A DNA stretch of 64,000 nucleotides from Sphingobacteriales bacterium (GTDB taxonomy: Bacteria; Bacteroidota; Bacteroidia; Chitinophagales; Chitinophagaceae), in NCBI GenBank assembly GCA_016185185.1, contig JACPOD010000050.1, positions 1-64,000 on the forward strand. The letters run 5' to 3'. The notes under the pieces were generated by a model. It had not been told where the DNA came from. It worked only from the letters and a program-made list of their open reading frames with translations, and ran no database searches. Shown here in pieces: positions 38,417-47,661 of the stretch. Positions within the stretch are counted from its first letter, which is position 1, and each line of letters starts with the position of its first letter. The translations under genes and the position numbers were made by a program.

Positions 38417-41341
38417 ATGATAGTAAGAACAATAGTCATTTTTCTTTTTAGCCTTGCATCTTTAATCAGTTTGGCACAACCCAAAAAACCCAAAGCGGAA
38501 CAGTGGGCAGATAGCGTATTTAATAGTTTATCCGATGATCAGCGTATTACACAATTAATTGTAGTAAGACTTTCTTCCCTGGATGTAAAAACCAAAAAAA
38601 TAACCTGGCTTGACAGTGCAGTTACGGATGCGGTTAAGAAATATAATATCGGAAGTATTTGTTTGTTCCAGGGCGGGCCAACACGACAGGCCGAACTCAT
38701 CAATTATTATCAAAGTATTGCACAAACACCCATTATGATTTCGATAGATGGTGAATGGGGGTTGGGGATGCGTATGCTGGACAGTGTTCAAAAGTTCCCT
38801 TACCAGCTTACCATGGGGGCGTTACAGGACGAACATATTATTTATAATGTTGGTAAAGCAATAGGTGAGCAGTGTAAACGAATGGGAATTCATGTGGATT
38901 ATGCGCCGGTGGTAGATGTAAATAATAATCCCAATAATCCTGTTATTAATTTCCGCTCATTTGGGGAAGACAAATACAAAGTGGCAAAATTTGGTATTGC
39001 AATCATGCGGGGTTTACAGGATGCCGGTGTAATGGCCTGCGCCAAACATTTCCCCGGTCATGGTGATGTGGACGTAGACTCCCATAAGGATTTACCGGTA
39101 ATCAATAAAACAAAAAAGCAGTTAGAATCATTGGAGTTATATCCTTTCCGTAAAATTTTTAAAGCGGGTGTTGGCAGTGTAATGATTGCGCACCTCAGTG
39201 TTCCGGCTATTGATAACACACCCAATAAACCTACTTCTATTTCCTATAAAAATATCACCGGGCTGATGCGGCATCAAATGCAATACAAAGGGTTAACGTT
39301 TACCGATGCACTGGAAATGCAGGGGGTTAAAAAATATTATCCTGATGGAGAAGCATCAGCGCAGGCAATCATTGCAGGAAATGATATGTTGTGTTTGCCA
39401 GGAGATATTCCGGCAGCTATTGATAAAATAAAAGAGGCGATTAGCAAAAAGAAACTAAAATGGAGTGATGTATATGCACATACCAAGCGGGTACTGCTGG
39501 CAAAATATAAATATGTGTTACCAAATGTTTCCCCAATATCTTATAATAATCTTTCAACAGATTTGAATGCCGGCATCCCTTCACAAAGAGCTATGGTTGC
39601 TAAAAATGCTATCACTTTATTAAAGAATGATAATAAAGCGATTTTTCCTTTGGCCAAACATACACAAAAGAAAATTGCATATATAGGAATTGGTATTGAT
39701 AGTATGAATGCTTTTGCGAAACGAATGGCAAACGATTACAACGCAACGATCTTTCTTTTTAATGGAGCTGCGGACTCATCCCGTACAGTAACAGTGCTGG
39801 ATTCATTAAAGCAATTTGATGTTGTTCTGCTAGGTGTTCATAATTACGCCAATTACCCGGCTAATAATTTTAATATTAGTAAGGCAGCCATTCAATTGAT
39901 AGATACATTACAGCATTATAATAACAATATTTCCCTGTTCTTTGGTAATCCTTACGCTATTAAAAATGCCTGTTCAGCAAGGAACTTGCTGGCCTGCTAT
40001 GAAGACGATGCCATTTTCCAGGAGGCAGCAGCAGATATTCTGCAGGGGTTGAATACACCAAAAGGTAAACTACCTGTAACAGTTTGTCCTTCTTTTAAAT
40101 TTGGTATGGGACTCACTACAATAAACCTGCCGGTAGCAAATCCTGCTTTGCCTGGCATCAATGAAAATAAATTAAGAGCTATAGATTCAATTGCCGAAGA
40201 TGGTATTAAAAGAAAAGCCTATCCCGGTTGTGTGGTGCTGGCTGTTAAAGACGGAAGAATCATTTATAACAAAGCGTTCGGGCATTATGCGTATAATGAT
40301 AAACATGCAGTTTCATTAAACACAATATATGATCTTGCCTCTGTAACAAAAATTTCGGCCACCACACTGGCAGTAATGAAATTATATGATGAGGGGAAAC
40401 TGGAGTTAACAAAGACTTTAGGTGATTATCTTCCCTGGGTAAGGGGCAGTGATAAAGAAAGCTTACTTATTAAAAACATTTTATTGCACCAGGCTGGTTT
40501 AAAAGCCTGGATACCTTTTTATAAAGAAACTATTGATACAGTTTCCGGCATTCCTTTTAAAGGTTATTATTCTGCGGTCAAAAAAAAGAACTACACTGTT
40601 CGTGTGGCAGATAAAATGTTTATGCGTAATGATTGGGTGGATACGATGTATAAAAGAATTTTACAAAGCCCGTTAACAGCTGAAGGCAACTATATTTACA
40701 GCGATAATGATTTTATTTTTCTTGGTAAGATCGTTGAAGCGGTTACTGGTATGCCTTTGAATGAGTATGTTAAAAAAACATTTTACGATTCAATGTTACT
40801 GACGACGACCGGCTTTAAACCCAGGGAAAGGTTTACTGTTGATAAAGTTGCGCCAACTGAAAAGGAAAAATATTTTCGTTTACAATTATTAAAAGCTGAT
40901 GTACATGATCCTGGTGCAGCTATGTTTGGGGGAGTAGCAGGGCATGCGGGTTTATTCAGCAATGCAAAAGACCTGGCTTTGTTATGGCAAATGATTTTAA
41001 ATGGAGGAACCATAAATGGAACTGAATACATAAAAGAACAAACCATCAAATTATTTACCGGTTATAACAGTACCGTGAGCAGGAGAGGCTATGGCTTTGA
41101 TAAACCTGGTACCGGTTACGATGTTCGTTCCACTCCATACCCTTGCGCCAATGCTTCACCGGAAACATTTGGCCACACGGGTTATACAGGTACCTGTGTA
41201 TGGGTTGACCCAAAGTATAATTTGATTTATATTTTTCTTTCCAACCGTGTTAACCCGGAAGGTGGAACCAATACACTTCTTTCCACTTTAAATATAAGAG
41301 GTAAGATCCAGGATGTGATTTATGAAGCCATACAGCATTAA
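38417..41341 (+). CDS. GH3 (NagZ-like) domain fused to beta-lactamase-class serine hydrolase
   Basis: KHFPGHGDVDVDSHKDLPVI (GH3/NagZ); SVTK, YSDN, FGHTGYTG (serine hydrolase); start at MIVRTIV. Confidence 0.92.
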   Translation: MIVRTIVIFLFSLASLISLAQPKKPKAEQWADSVFNSLSDDQRITQLIVVRLSSLDVKTKKITWLDSAVTDAVKKYNIGSICLFQGGPTRQAELINYYQSIAQTPIMISIDGEWGLGMRMLDSVQKFPYQLTMGALQDEHIIYNVGKAIGEQCKRMGIHVDYAPVVDVNNNPNNPVINFRSFGEDKYKVAKFGIAIMRGLQDAGVMACAKHFPGHGDVDVDSHKDLPVINKTKKQLESLELYPFRKIFKAGVGSVMIAHLSVPAIDNTPNKPTSISYKNITGLMRHQMQYKGLTFTDALEMQGVKKYYPDGEASAQAIIAGNDMLCLPGDIPAAIDKIKEAISKKKLKWSDVYAHTKRVLLAKYKYVLPNVSPISYNNLSTDLNAGIPSQRAMVAKNAITLLKNDNKAIFPLAKHTQKKIAYIGIGIDSMNAFAKRMANDYNATIFLFNGAADSSRTVTVLDSLKQFDVVLLGVHNYANYPANNFNISKAAIQLIDTLQHYNNNISLFFGNPYAIKNACSARNLLACYEDDAIFQEAAADILQGLNTPKGKLPVTVCPSFKFGMGLTTINLPVANPALPGINENKLRAIDSIAEDGIKRKAYPGCVVLAVKDGRIIYNKAFGHYAYNDKHAVSLNTIYDLASVTKISATTLAVMKLYDEGKLELTKTLGDYLPWVRGSDKESLLIKNILLHQAGLKAWIPFYKETIDTVSGIPFKGYYSAVKKKNYTVRVADKMFMRNDWVDTMYKRILQSPLTAEGNYIYSDNDFIFLGKIVEAVTGMPLNEYVKKTFYDSMLLTTTGFKPRERFTVDKVAPTEKEKYFRLQLLKADVHDPGAAMFGGVAGHAGLFSNAKDLALLWQMILNGGTINGTEYIKEQTIKLFTGYNSTVSRRGYGFDKPGTGYDVRSTPYPCANASPETFGHTGYTGTCVWVDPKYNLIYIFLSNRVNPEGGTNTLLSTLNIRGKIQDVIYEAIQH

Positions 41342-42201
41342 TATAATTTCAGTAATACCTTTTTGATCACATCATATTTCATCCACGGAATAAAATGGTT
41401 GGCATCAGGTATCAGTGTTGTTTCAACCGAAGCAGCATTTATTAATTTCTTTTCTGCATAAGCTGCATTACCCACCGGAACAAAAGTATCTTTCATACCA
41501 TGTACAATAAATACTTTGCATTTTATCAAGGGAAATTTTTGTTGCAGTGCATACACATCTTTTTTAAAGTATTTTAATTCTGTATTACTGGGCCGCAAGG
41601 CGCCGGGAACAAAAAATTGCAAAGGGGTATTATCGAGCACACCCCGCCAGCCTTCTGTTTTTTCCTCAGCAGGATCCACGCTGGCGGCTAATAGTACGAG
41701 GCCATCATACATTGCCGGATTATCACCAGCCAGCCATACAATCATCGGTCCGCCAAGTGAGTGCCCTGCCAGGTACATTGGTTTACCATTTTGCAATTGT
41801 TTTAAAACAGGTTCAATTAATGCAGCTTGTTTATCCATATGTTCCGCATTGCCATAATCGCTGTAACCAAAGCCAGGCCGGTCAATGGATATCATCCTGA
41901 ATTTTGCTAACAAATCTTTATCCTCCATGTATTGTGCAAAAGCCCCCCATTCACCGGGCGAACCATGTACAAAAACAATTGTGGGAAATGTGTCATTGCC
42001 TGTTTTTGCATAATGGATATGACGATTACCCACAGGAACTGTAACAGTAGTTAAGACAACGCCGGCTTTTTTAAAATTTTCTTTTGCCCTGCTGTCACTA
42101 ATCCTCATTTTCATACAACTCTGTGCCATGATCAGCCAAAGAATCAAAAACACAGCGAATACACGGAAGGAAATTTTCATAAGCTTTCTCCATTTCATCA
42201 T
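41338..42201 (-). CDS. Alpha/beta hydrolase
   Basis: FVHGSPGEWG, LAGHSLGGPM, DANHFIPW. Confidence 0.9.
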   Translation of the reverse strand: MMKWRKLMKISFRVFAVFLILWLIMAQSCMKMRISDSRAKENFKKAGVVLTTVTVPVGNRHIHYAKTGNDTFPTIVFVHGSPGEWGAFAQYMEDKDLLAKFRMISIDRPGFGYSDYGNAEHMDKQAALIEPVLKQLQNGKPMYLAGHSLGGPMIVWLAGDNPAMYDGLVLLAASVDPAEEKTEGWRGVLDNTPLQFFVPGALRPSNTELKYFKKDVYALQQKFPLIKCKVFIVHGMKDTFVPVGNAAYAEKKLINAASVETTLIPDANHFIPWMKYDVIKKVLLKLY

Positions 42202-42217
42202 TAAACTTACAAAAAAA

Positions 42218-42240
42218 GTCCCGCCTTAGTTTGGCGGGAC
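42218..42240. terminator. Hairpin
   Basis: gtcccgcc-ttagttt-ggcgggac. Confidence 0.65.
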
Positions 42241-42261
42241 GTGTTAAAAAAAGTTCTAAAC

Positions 42262-42660
42262 TTATTGCTTTGTCAGCTGGTAAACATCTTTGTAATAGAT
42301 AAAGCCATTATAACTTCTTTCAAAATTTACTTTGCTGCCATTTTTTTTAAAGTCATAATCACCCAGTAATATCAACGACCAGTCAAAGTTAGCCGCCCAG
42401 GGACAGGTGCTAGAAAATTTAATCTTGCTATTAGTAATACTGAATGTTCCGCTGCAGAAAGCAGGATAGTTATTCTTATTACTTTCGGCCGAATAATGAT
42501 TGCCTGAAATAGTGATGGATACCTGTGCCGTATCTTTCCACGGAGATATGCGGTAAAAAATTCCTTTATACACACCGTCGGCTAAAACGGTTTCGTTTGA
42601 TTTTTTACAACCAATAAGTAAAATAGTTATTCCAATACACACAATAAAGATGAATCTCAT
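42262..42660 (-). CDS. Hypothetical lipoprotein
   Basis: Signal with lipobox ILLIGCKKS. Confidence 0.75.
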   Translation of the reverse strand: MRFIFIVCIGITILLIGCKKSNETVLADGVYKGIFYRISPWKDTAQVSITISGNHYSAESNKNNYPAFCSGTFSITNSKIKFSSTCPWAANFDWSLILLGDYDFKKNGSKVNFERSYNGFIYYKDVYQLTKQ

Positions 42661-42711
42661 ACGATAATTTTACAGGTTGACATCACCACCAAAAAAATCG
42701 TTGCACCTCAA

Positions 42712-44046
42712 CTATTTTTTATCGCTGGAATTCTCAGGAGGTTTTTTCTCTACTTTCAATGGGCCACGGTTTTCCTGTTTGGGTTGATTGCGGCTATCGG
42801 GTGTGTTTCCCCCACGGTTTTCTCTTCTTTCGTTACTGCGTTTTTCCGGTCTTTGCTGTCCCCGATTTTCCTGCCGTGGCTGGTTACGATTATCTCCTCT
42901 TCTGTCATTACCTCTGTTATCCCTGCTGTCCCTGTCAAATTTTTTACGGCTGCTTTTTTCCAGCGTACGCAAACTTATTTGTCCCACTACATCTACAAAT
43001 TCAGGTTCTACCACTTTTGGTTTGCCGGTTGTTACATCTACCGGTTCCAATTCATCGGGTTTAATACCTCTGGCATTGAGCGATTTAATTTCTTTTACCC
43101 TTTTTATAGTAAGCGGGTATTGTTTATTACTGTCGGGCAGCACATACCACATCAGGTTTTTAAAAATATCTTTCTTTATAAGAGTAGCGTTGCCACGGGT
43201 AATTTGAATGACATCCGCATTATCAGGAAAATCCTGCAACGCATCCAAATAGGTATCGAGTTCATAATTCAAACAACATTTTAAGCGACCACACTGACCG
43301 CTTAACTTGGTTTGATTAATAGAAAGATTCTGATAACGGGCAATAGTGGTAGTTACACTCTTAAAATCAGTGAGCCAGCTGCTGCAACATAGTTCACGAC
43401 CACAGCTACCTATACCGCCAACTTTGGCTGCTTCCTGTCGTATACCAATCTGCTTCATTTCCACTTTTACTTTAAATTCGGAAGCATATTGTTTTATCAG
43501 TTCCCTGAAATCAACTCTGTCCTCAGCAGTATAAAAAAAAGTGGCTTTGCGACCATCCGCTTGTATTTCCACTTCAATCAGCTTCATATCCAGCTTCAGG
43601 TTAAGGGCAATGGACCGGGCTTTGGATAATGCCCCGGCCTGTCGTTCTTTATGTGTACGGAACAGTTCAATATCACGTTCGCTGGCACGGCGTAGTATCT
43701 TTTTCATTTCGGGGTCATCTTCCCTTACTTCCTTTTTCTTCATTTGTAAACGCACCAGTTCACCCGTAAGGTTTACCATACCAACGTCAAAACCGCTTAC
43801 GCCTTCTACAGCCACCAGGTCTCCTTTTTCAAAATATTGTAAAGTAGTATTACGGTAAAAATCTTTGCGACTGCCATTGTTAAAGGATATCTCCACCACT
43901 TTGCAACTGCTTTCCGGATCGGCAAACGGAAGGTTGGCCAGCCAGTCATGCACATTCATCCGGTTACAGCTACCTGTGCTGCATCCTCCGTTACTTTTAC
44001 ATCCGGCAGCTTTACCACTACCCGTTCCACAAGAACTACATCCCAT
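42712..44046 (-). CDS. PSP1/RicT (YaaT-like) protein with Cys-rich N-terminus and basic C-terminal tail
   Basis: GGIGSCGRELCCSSWL, LSGQCGRLKCCLNYE PSP1 signatures; MGCSSCGTGSGKAAGCKSNGGCSTGSC. Confidence 0.92.
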   Translation of the reverse strand: MGCSSCGTGSGKAAGCKSNGGCSTGSCNRMNVHDWLANLPFADPESSCKVVEISFNNGSRKDFYRNTTLQYFEKGDLVAVEGVSGFDVGMVNLTGELVRLQMKKKEVREDDPEMKKILRRASERDIELFRTHKERQAGALSKARSIALNLKLDMKLIEVEIQADGRKATFFYTAEDRVDFRELIKQYASEFKVKVEMKQIGIRQEAAKVGGIGSCGRELCCSSWLTDFKSVTTTIARYQNLSINQTKLSGQCGRLKCCLNYELDTYLDALQDFPDNADVIQITRGNATLIKKDIFKNLMWYVLPDSNKQYPLTIKRVKEIKSLNARGIKPDELEPVDVTTGKPKVVEPEFVDVVGQISLRTLEKSSRKKFDRDSRDNRGNDRRGDNRNQPRQENRGQQRPEKRSNERRENRGGNTPDSRNQPKQENRGPLKVEKKPPENSSDKK

Positions 44047-44338
44047 ATAGTCAATCAATGATTTTAATGAATAAAAAAAGAGGGGAGAAGGGATGTACTT
44101 AGCATTTGTGCTACTATTTAGCACCCATTGCGTCGCACACTTCGGGGTTCTGTTCAATCGTTATCAGAAGGTTTCATTGGCCACAATCGTATATATAATA
44201 AAATACCAATGCTTGCTACTTGAAAACCAATCCCACATCATCCATCGCCCCGCCACTGCCCCTTTCAACTCAATTGTTCAAAAATAGTGATTTGTTTTTA
44301 AAAACCTTTATAACGTTGAGTGAAGCCAGAATGTTGTT

Positions 44339-45550
44339 TTACCAGGTTTCTGCCAGTGTTTTTTCTAAAATTATATGGTTGAGCTTTATAGTAAGGGCAT
44401 GAAACAGCATTTTGCCGTTGGCATTCCGTTCTATATAGTATGTGGCTTTGTCCAGTTCTTCAATAATGGCCTGCTGCTGACTGATGCCGGCAATTTTATT
44501 GAGCCGCTGGGCAAAATCAAATTCATTTTCCGGCAGGGCCACATTTTCGGCGCCCATTAATTTAATGCGGATGGCCTGCTCCAGCAGATGGTTAAAGTAG
44601 CGCAGAAATTGTTTTTGTTTTTCCCGGCCCAGCTTACTTATTTCTTCCACCCATTTAACCTGTGCAATGGGGCCGGTTTTTAAAGTGGCATTGAGCCATT
44701 CCCTTAATAAGGATTGCCAATCTTCTTCTGCATGCTGAATTAATTGTAAGGCTTCCCGGTAATTGCCTTCGCTTACGCTGGCAATTTGCCTGGCCTGTTC
44801 CGGAGACAATTTAGTTCTTTGTAAAAGAGCTTCTTCCACTTGAGCCGCATCAATGGGAGGAATCTTTACTAATTGGGTTCTTGAAATAATGGTTGGTAAA
44901 ACAAGCGATTCATTTTCCGCCACCAGTATAAATAATGTATTAGGCGGAGGCTCTTCAATCAATTTTAATAATTTGTTTCCTTCCTTGCCCAAATATTCAG
45001 GCATCCACATGATTAAAATTTTGAATTCACTTTCAAAACTTTTTAAACTCAACTTGCGGATGATGTCATTGCATTCTTCTGCGGTGATATTTCCCTGCTT
45101 ATTTTCTGCGCCGATAAATTGTAACCAATCATATACATTTCCATAAGGATATTGTGCAATAAATTCCCGCCACTCTCCAATATAATCGGTACTCACCGGT
45201 TTGTCGCCTGATTTTTTGGGAATAACCGGGTAAGAAAAATGTATGTCGGGGTGAATTAACTGATGTGCTTTAACACAGGCCGGACAGACTCCGCATGCAT
45301 CATTTGCCAATTGCTTATTGCCAATTGCTTCAGTTGGTTCCTCCCCAAACAAAGATGGACCAAGTGATGCTTTGTTTTTTCCATTTACTTTTTCGCAAAC
45401 AATAAATTGGGCAAATGCTAATGCCATAGATAAAGCACCACTTCCTTCGTTACCTAAAAAAAGTAACGCATGGCTCAGCCGGTTTTGCTGTACCAAATCT
45501 GCCAGTTGTTGTTTGGTTTCTTTTTGTCCTATAATGGAAGAGAATAACAT
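44339..45550 (-). CDS. holB: DNA polymerase III delta' subunit
   Basis: IIGQKETKQQLADLVQQNRLSHALLFLGNEGSGALS; KLLKLIEEPPPNTLFILV. Confidence 0.9.
   Translation of the reverse strand: MLFSSIIGQKETKQQLADLVQQNRLSHALLFLGNEGSGALSMALAFAQFIVCEKVNGKNKASLGPSLFGEEPTEAIGNKQLANDACGVCPACVKAHQLIHPDIHFSYPVIPKKSGDKPVSTDYIGEWREFIAQYPYGNVYDWLQFIGAENKQGNITAEECNDIIRKLSLKSFESEFKILIMWMPEYLGKEGNKLLKLIEEPPPNTLFILVAENESLVLPTIISRTQLVKIPPIDAAQVEEALLQRTKLSPEQARQIASVSEGNYREALQLIQHAEEDWQSLLREWLNATLKTGPIAQVKWVEEISKLGREKQKQFLRYFNHLLEQAIRIKLMGAENVALPENEFDFAQRLNKIAGISQQQAIIEELDKATYYIERNANGKMLFHALTIKLNHIILEKTLAETW
45307..45370. repeat. Repeat-like insertion in holB
   Basis: Encodes SLGPSLFGEEPTEAIGNKQLAN between Walker A region and zinc-finger CGVCPAC; internal ccaattgcttattgccaattgctt tandem. 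Confidence 0.5.
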
Positions 45551-45682
45551 TGGTTGCGAAGATAAAAGCTAATCTTTAATAGTTAATGCACGGATATTAC
45601 AAAAAACTACCACTTTGAGGTATTGCTTTTGCCCCCCTATTACTATATTGTATTTTATTTAAAACCTTTAAAAAATTTTGTC

Positions 45683-46317
45683 ATGAGAAAATTATTGTTT
45701 GTCATCATCGTAATTACAATTCTTTCCTGTAAAAAAGATTCACAGATTGTTAGTTTTGAAAAATTGTCCCCTGCCGCTAAAGAGATTGCAGGAGTAAAAT
45801 CTTTAACCGGGGTTAAACAAGCTTCATTATTGTTAACTGATAGTGAAAGACAGGATTTGTGGCTTTCAAAATTTACTTCAATTTTGAATAATGATAATTT
45901 AAGTTCACGTCAAACAGAAATAGTACAATCCTTATGAATTTTTTAAAAAGCACAGGTATAAGTGTCCTTTAAAATAACCCTGCATTAGGCGAAAAATTCC
46001 TTGCAAAAAATTTACAAAAAATTGATGAAGCTTTTACTAAAGAACAAACATACCTTTTGGTAGAATGTGCATATACAAATGGGAACTTCTCTATATTTAA
46101 AGCAGATAAATATTTAGCTAACTTGGAGTCTTCAAAAAACAGTCCGATTGCAGCGGCTTCGGTAGCCTGTAGTTGCAGGTATGATATTGGATGTGGCTTT
46201 GGAAATTTATGTAATTCAGGGGGTTGCCCAACAACGAATGGAGGTTGTGGATTATTTGGTACTTCCAGTTGTACAGGCACTTGCAGCCAGGGAAATGGCG
46301 GCCCAATTATTAAGTAA
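45683..46317 (+). pseudogene. Fulvocin-C-like bacteriocin-related protein, split by frameshift and stop
   Basis: Lipoprotein N-terminus (45683-45937) and, in another frame, NNPALGEKFLAKNLQKIDEAF...CSCRYDIGCGFGNLCNSGGCPTTNGGCGLFGTSSCTGTC. Confidence 0.6.
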
Positions 46318-46484
46318 GAGTAAACCTAATAATAATTAACTGAATGTATGAATAGTCAATCAACTTAGGCAATTTATACATTCAGTCTTTAAAAGGTAAG
46401 CATGAAAGTAAGGTTGATACTCTACAGTTTAATTTCTACATTTTTTTTATTGCACTGGTTTATAATATAAATATCAGTGAACTA

Positions 46485-47282
46485 TTGGTACGCTATATTA
46501 TTATATTTTTATTTTATTCTTTATCTTTTTACTTTTCAAGTATTTTTTTTAAACAGAACAGCTGGTTTACTTTTTTTTGTATTGTGTTGCCACCGGTACT
46601 TATTGATGCATCTGTATTGATAACTAATTACAGGCTTGTTCCATTGCGATTCCCTTATGCAAGTATATATCCTGTGGCAGGCTGTTTTTGTGGAATGTTT
46701 ATCTTTCAAAAATCCTGGGTTAAACTAATAGGCCTGGGAGTTTTAACAGTTTGCTTTATCACTGTTTCTTATAAAACGCTCCTGTCGGGAATTATTTATT
46801 GGATGGAGAAAAGAAACGAGCAATTGGTTAAGGTTAATAACTCCTTTCTTTATAAAAAAATTTTTACCATTGATAAAAACGAAATTAGTTTAATTGACAC
46901 TGTAAAGAAAAAAGCCACCATACTTGAGCTTTATTTTGTTAAGTGCCCCCCATGCAAAATGAAACTTGCTGTATTAAAAGAATTGTATAATAAATTGCAT
47001 TCAGAGGAGTTTCAGATTTTTTTTATATGTGATGGGTCATTAACAAGTTATAACGACTTTATAAGCAATGCTAAAGAAAATAATGGCGATGGCTTTTCTT
47101 TTTTTTATGATAGTAAAAATAACATTTGTGATAGCATAATACATGTAAATGGCTATCCACAGGAAATATTATTAAACAGAACCGTTATTCATTCAACTCA
47201 TTATGGCTTTGATGAGTATTCAAAGACACCATATATTGAGGATGAGATTTCTAAAATTAAAAACATTTTAAATGAAAATTAG
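46485..47282 (+). CDS. Membrane protein with C-terminal thioredoxin-like CPPC domain (likely starts at 46402 if the T8 tract is a frameshift)
   Basis: Hydrophobic N-terminal half; ATILELYFVKCPPCKMKLAVLKELY. Confidence 0.78.
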   Translation: MVRYIIIFLFYSLSFYFSSIFFKQNSWFTFFCIVLPPVLIDASVLITNYRLVPLRFPYASIYPVAGCFCGMFIFQKSWVKLIGLGVLTVCFITVSYKTLLSGIIYWMEKRNEQLVKVNNSFLYKKIFTIDKNEISLIDTVKKKATILELYFVKCPPCKMKLAVLKELYNKLHSEEFQIFFICDGSLTSYNDFISNAKENNGDGFSFFYDSKNNICDSIIHVNGYPQEILLNRTVIHSTHYGFDEYSKTPYIEDEISKIKNILNEN

Positions 47283-47661
47283 AGTATATGTAACAATCTT
47301 AACGGTATTACTAATATGGGGGTGCAAAGATATTAAACCTGTTTTTGAAATTAATCCAAGGGAAGTTAAAACAGATACAATAATCGCAGGGGAACAAAGA
47401 GCATATCATTTTAAGATTTTTAATAGAGGGAGTAAGGATTTGATTATAGAAGATTATGTTGCTGGATGTGAATGCACCCAAATAAATCTTTTCAGGAATC
47501 AAAAAGTAAGTAGCAATGACAGTATCCCTTTGAATATAATAATTTCCACAAAAAAGGAAGAGGCTAATAAATTAAAAGAAGTAGAATGCACATTTAAAAC
47601 AAATGCTACGCCGACATTTTATAATATTGCTTTGAAGTTTTATATAAAACAGGGTAATTAA
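47272..47661 (+). CDS. DUF1573-like lipoprotein
   Basis: Lipobox LIWGCKD; FKIFNRGSKDLIIEDYVAGCECT motif. Confidence 0.8.
   Translation: MKIRVYVTILTVLLIWGCKDIKPVFEINPREVKTDTIIAGEQRAYHFKIFNRGSKDLIIEDYVAGCECTQINLFRNQKVSSNDSIPLNIIISTKKEEANKLKEVECTFKTNATPTFYNIALKFYIKQGN

Noticed and set aside
42784-43284. Forward ORFs opposite the PSP1/RicT gene
   Set aside because: Low-complexity translations opposite an Arg-rich coding tail; the reverse frame is clearly the gene.
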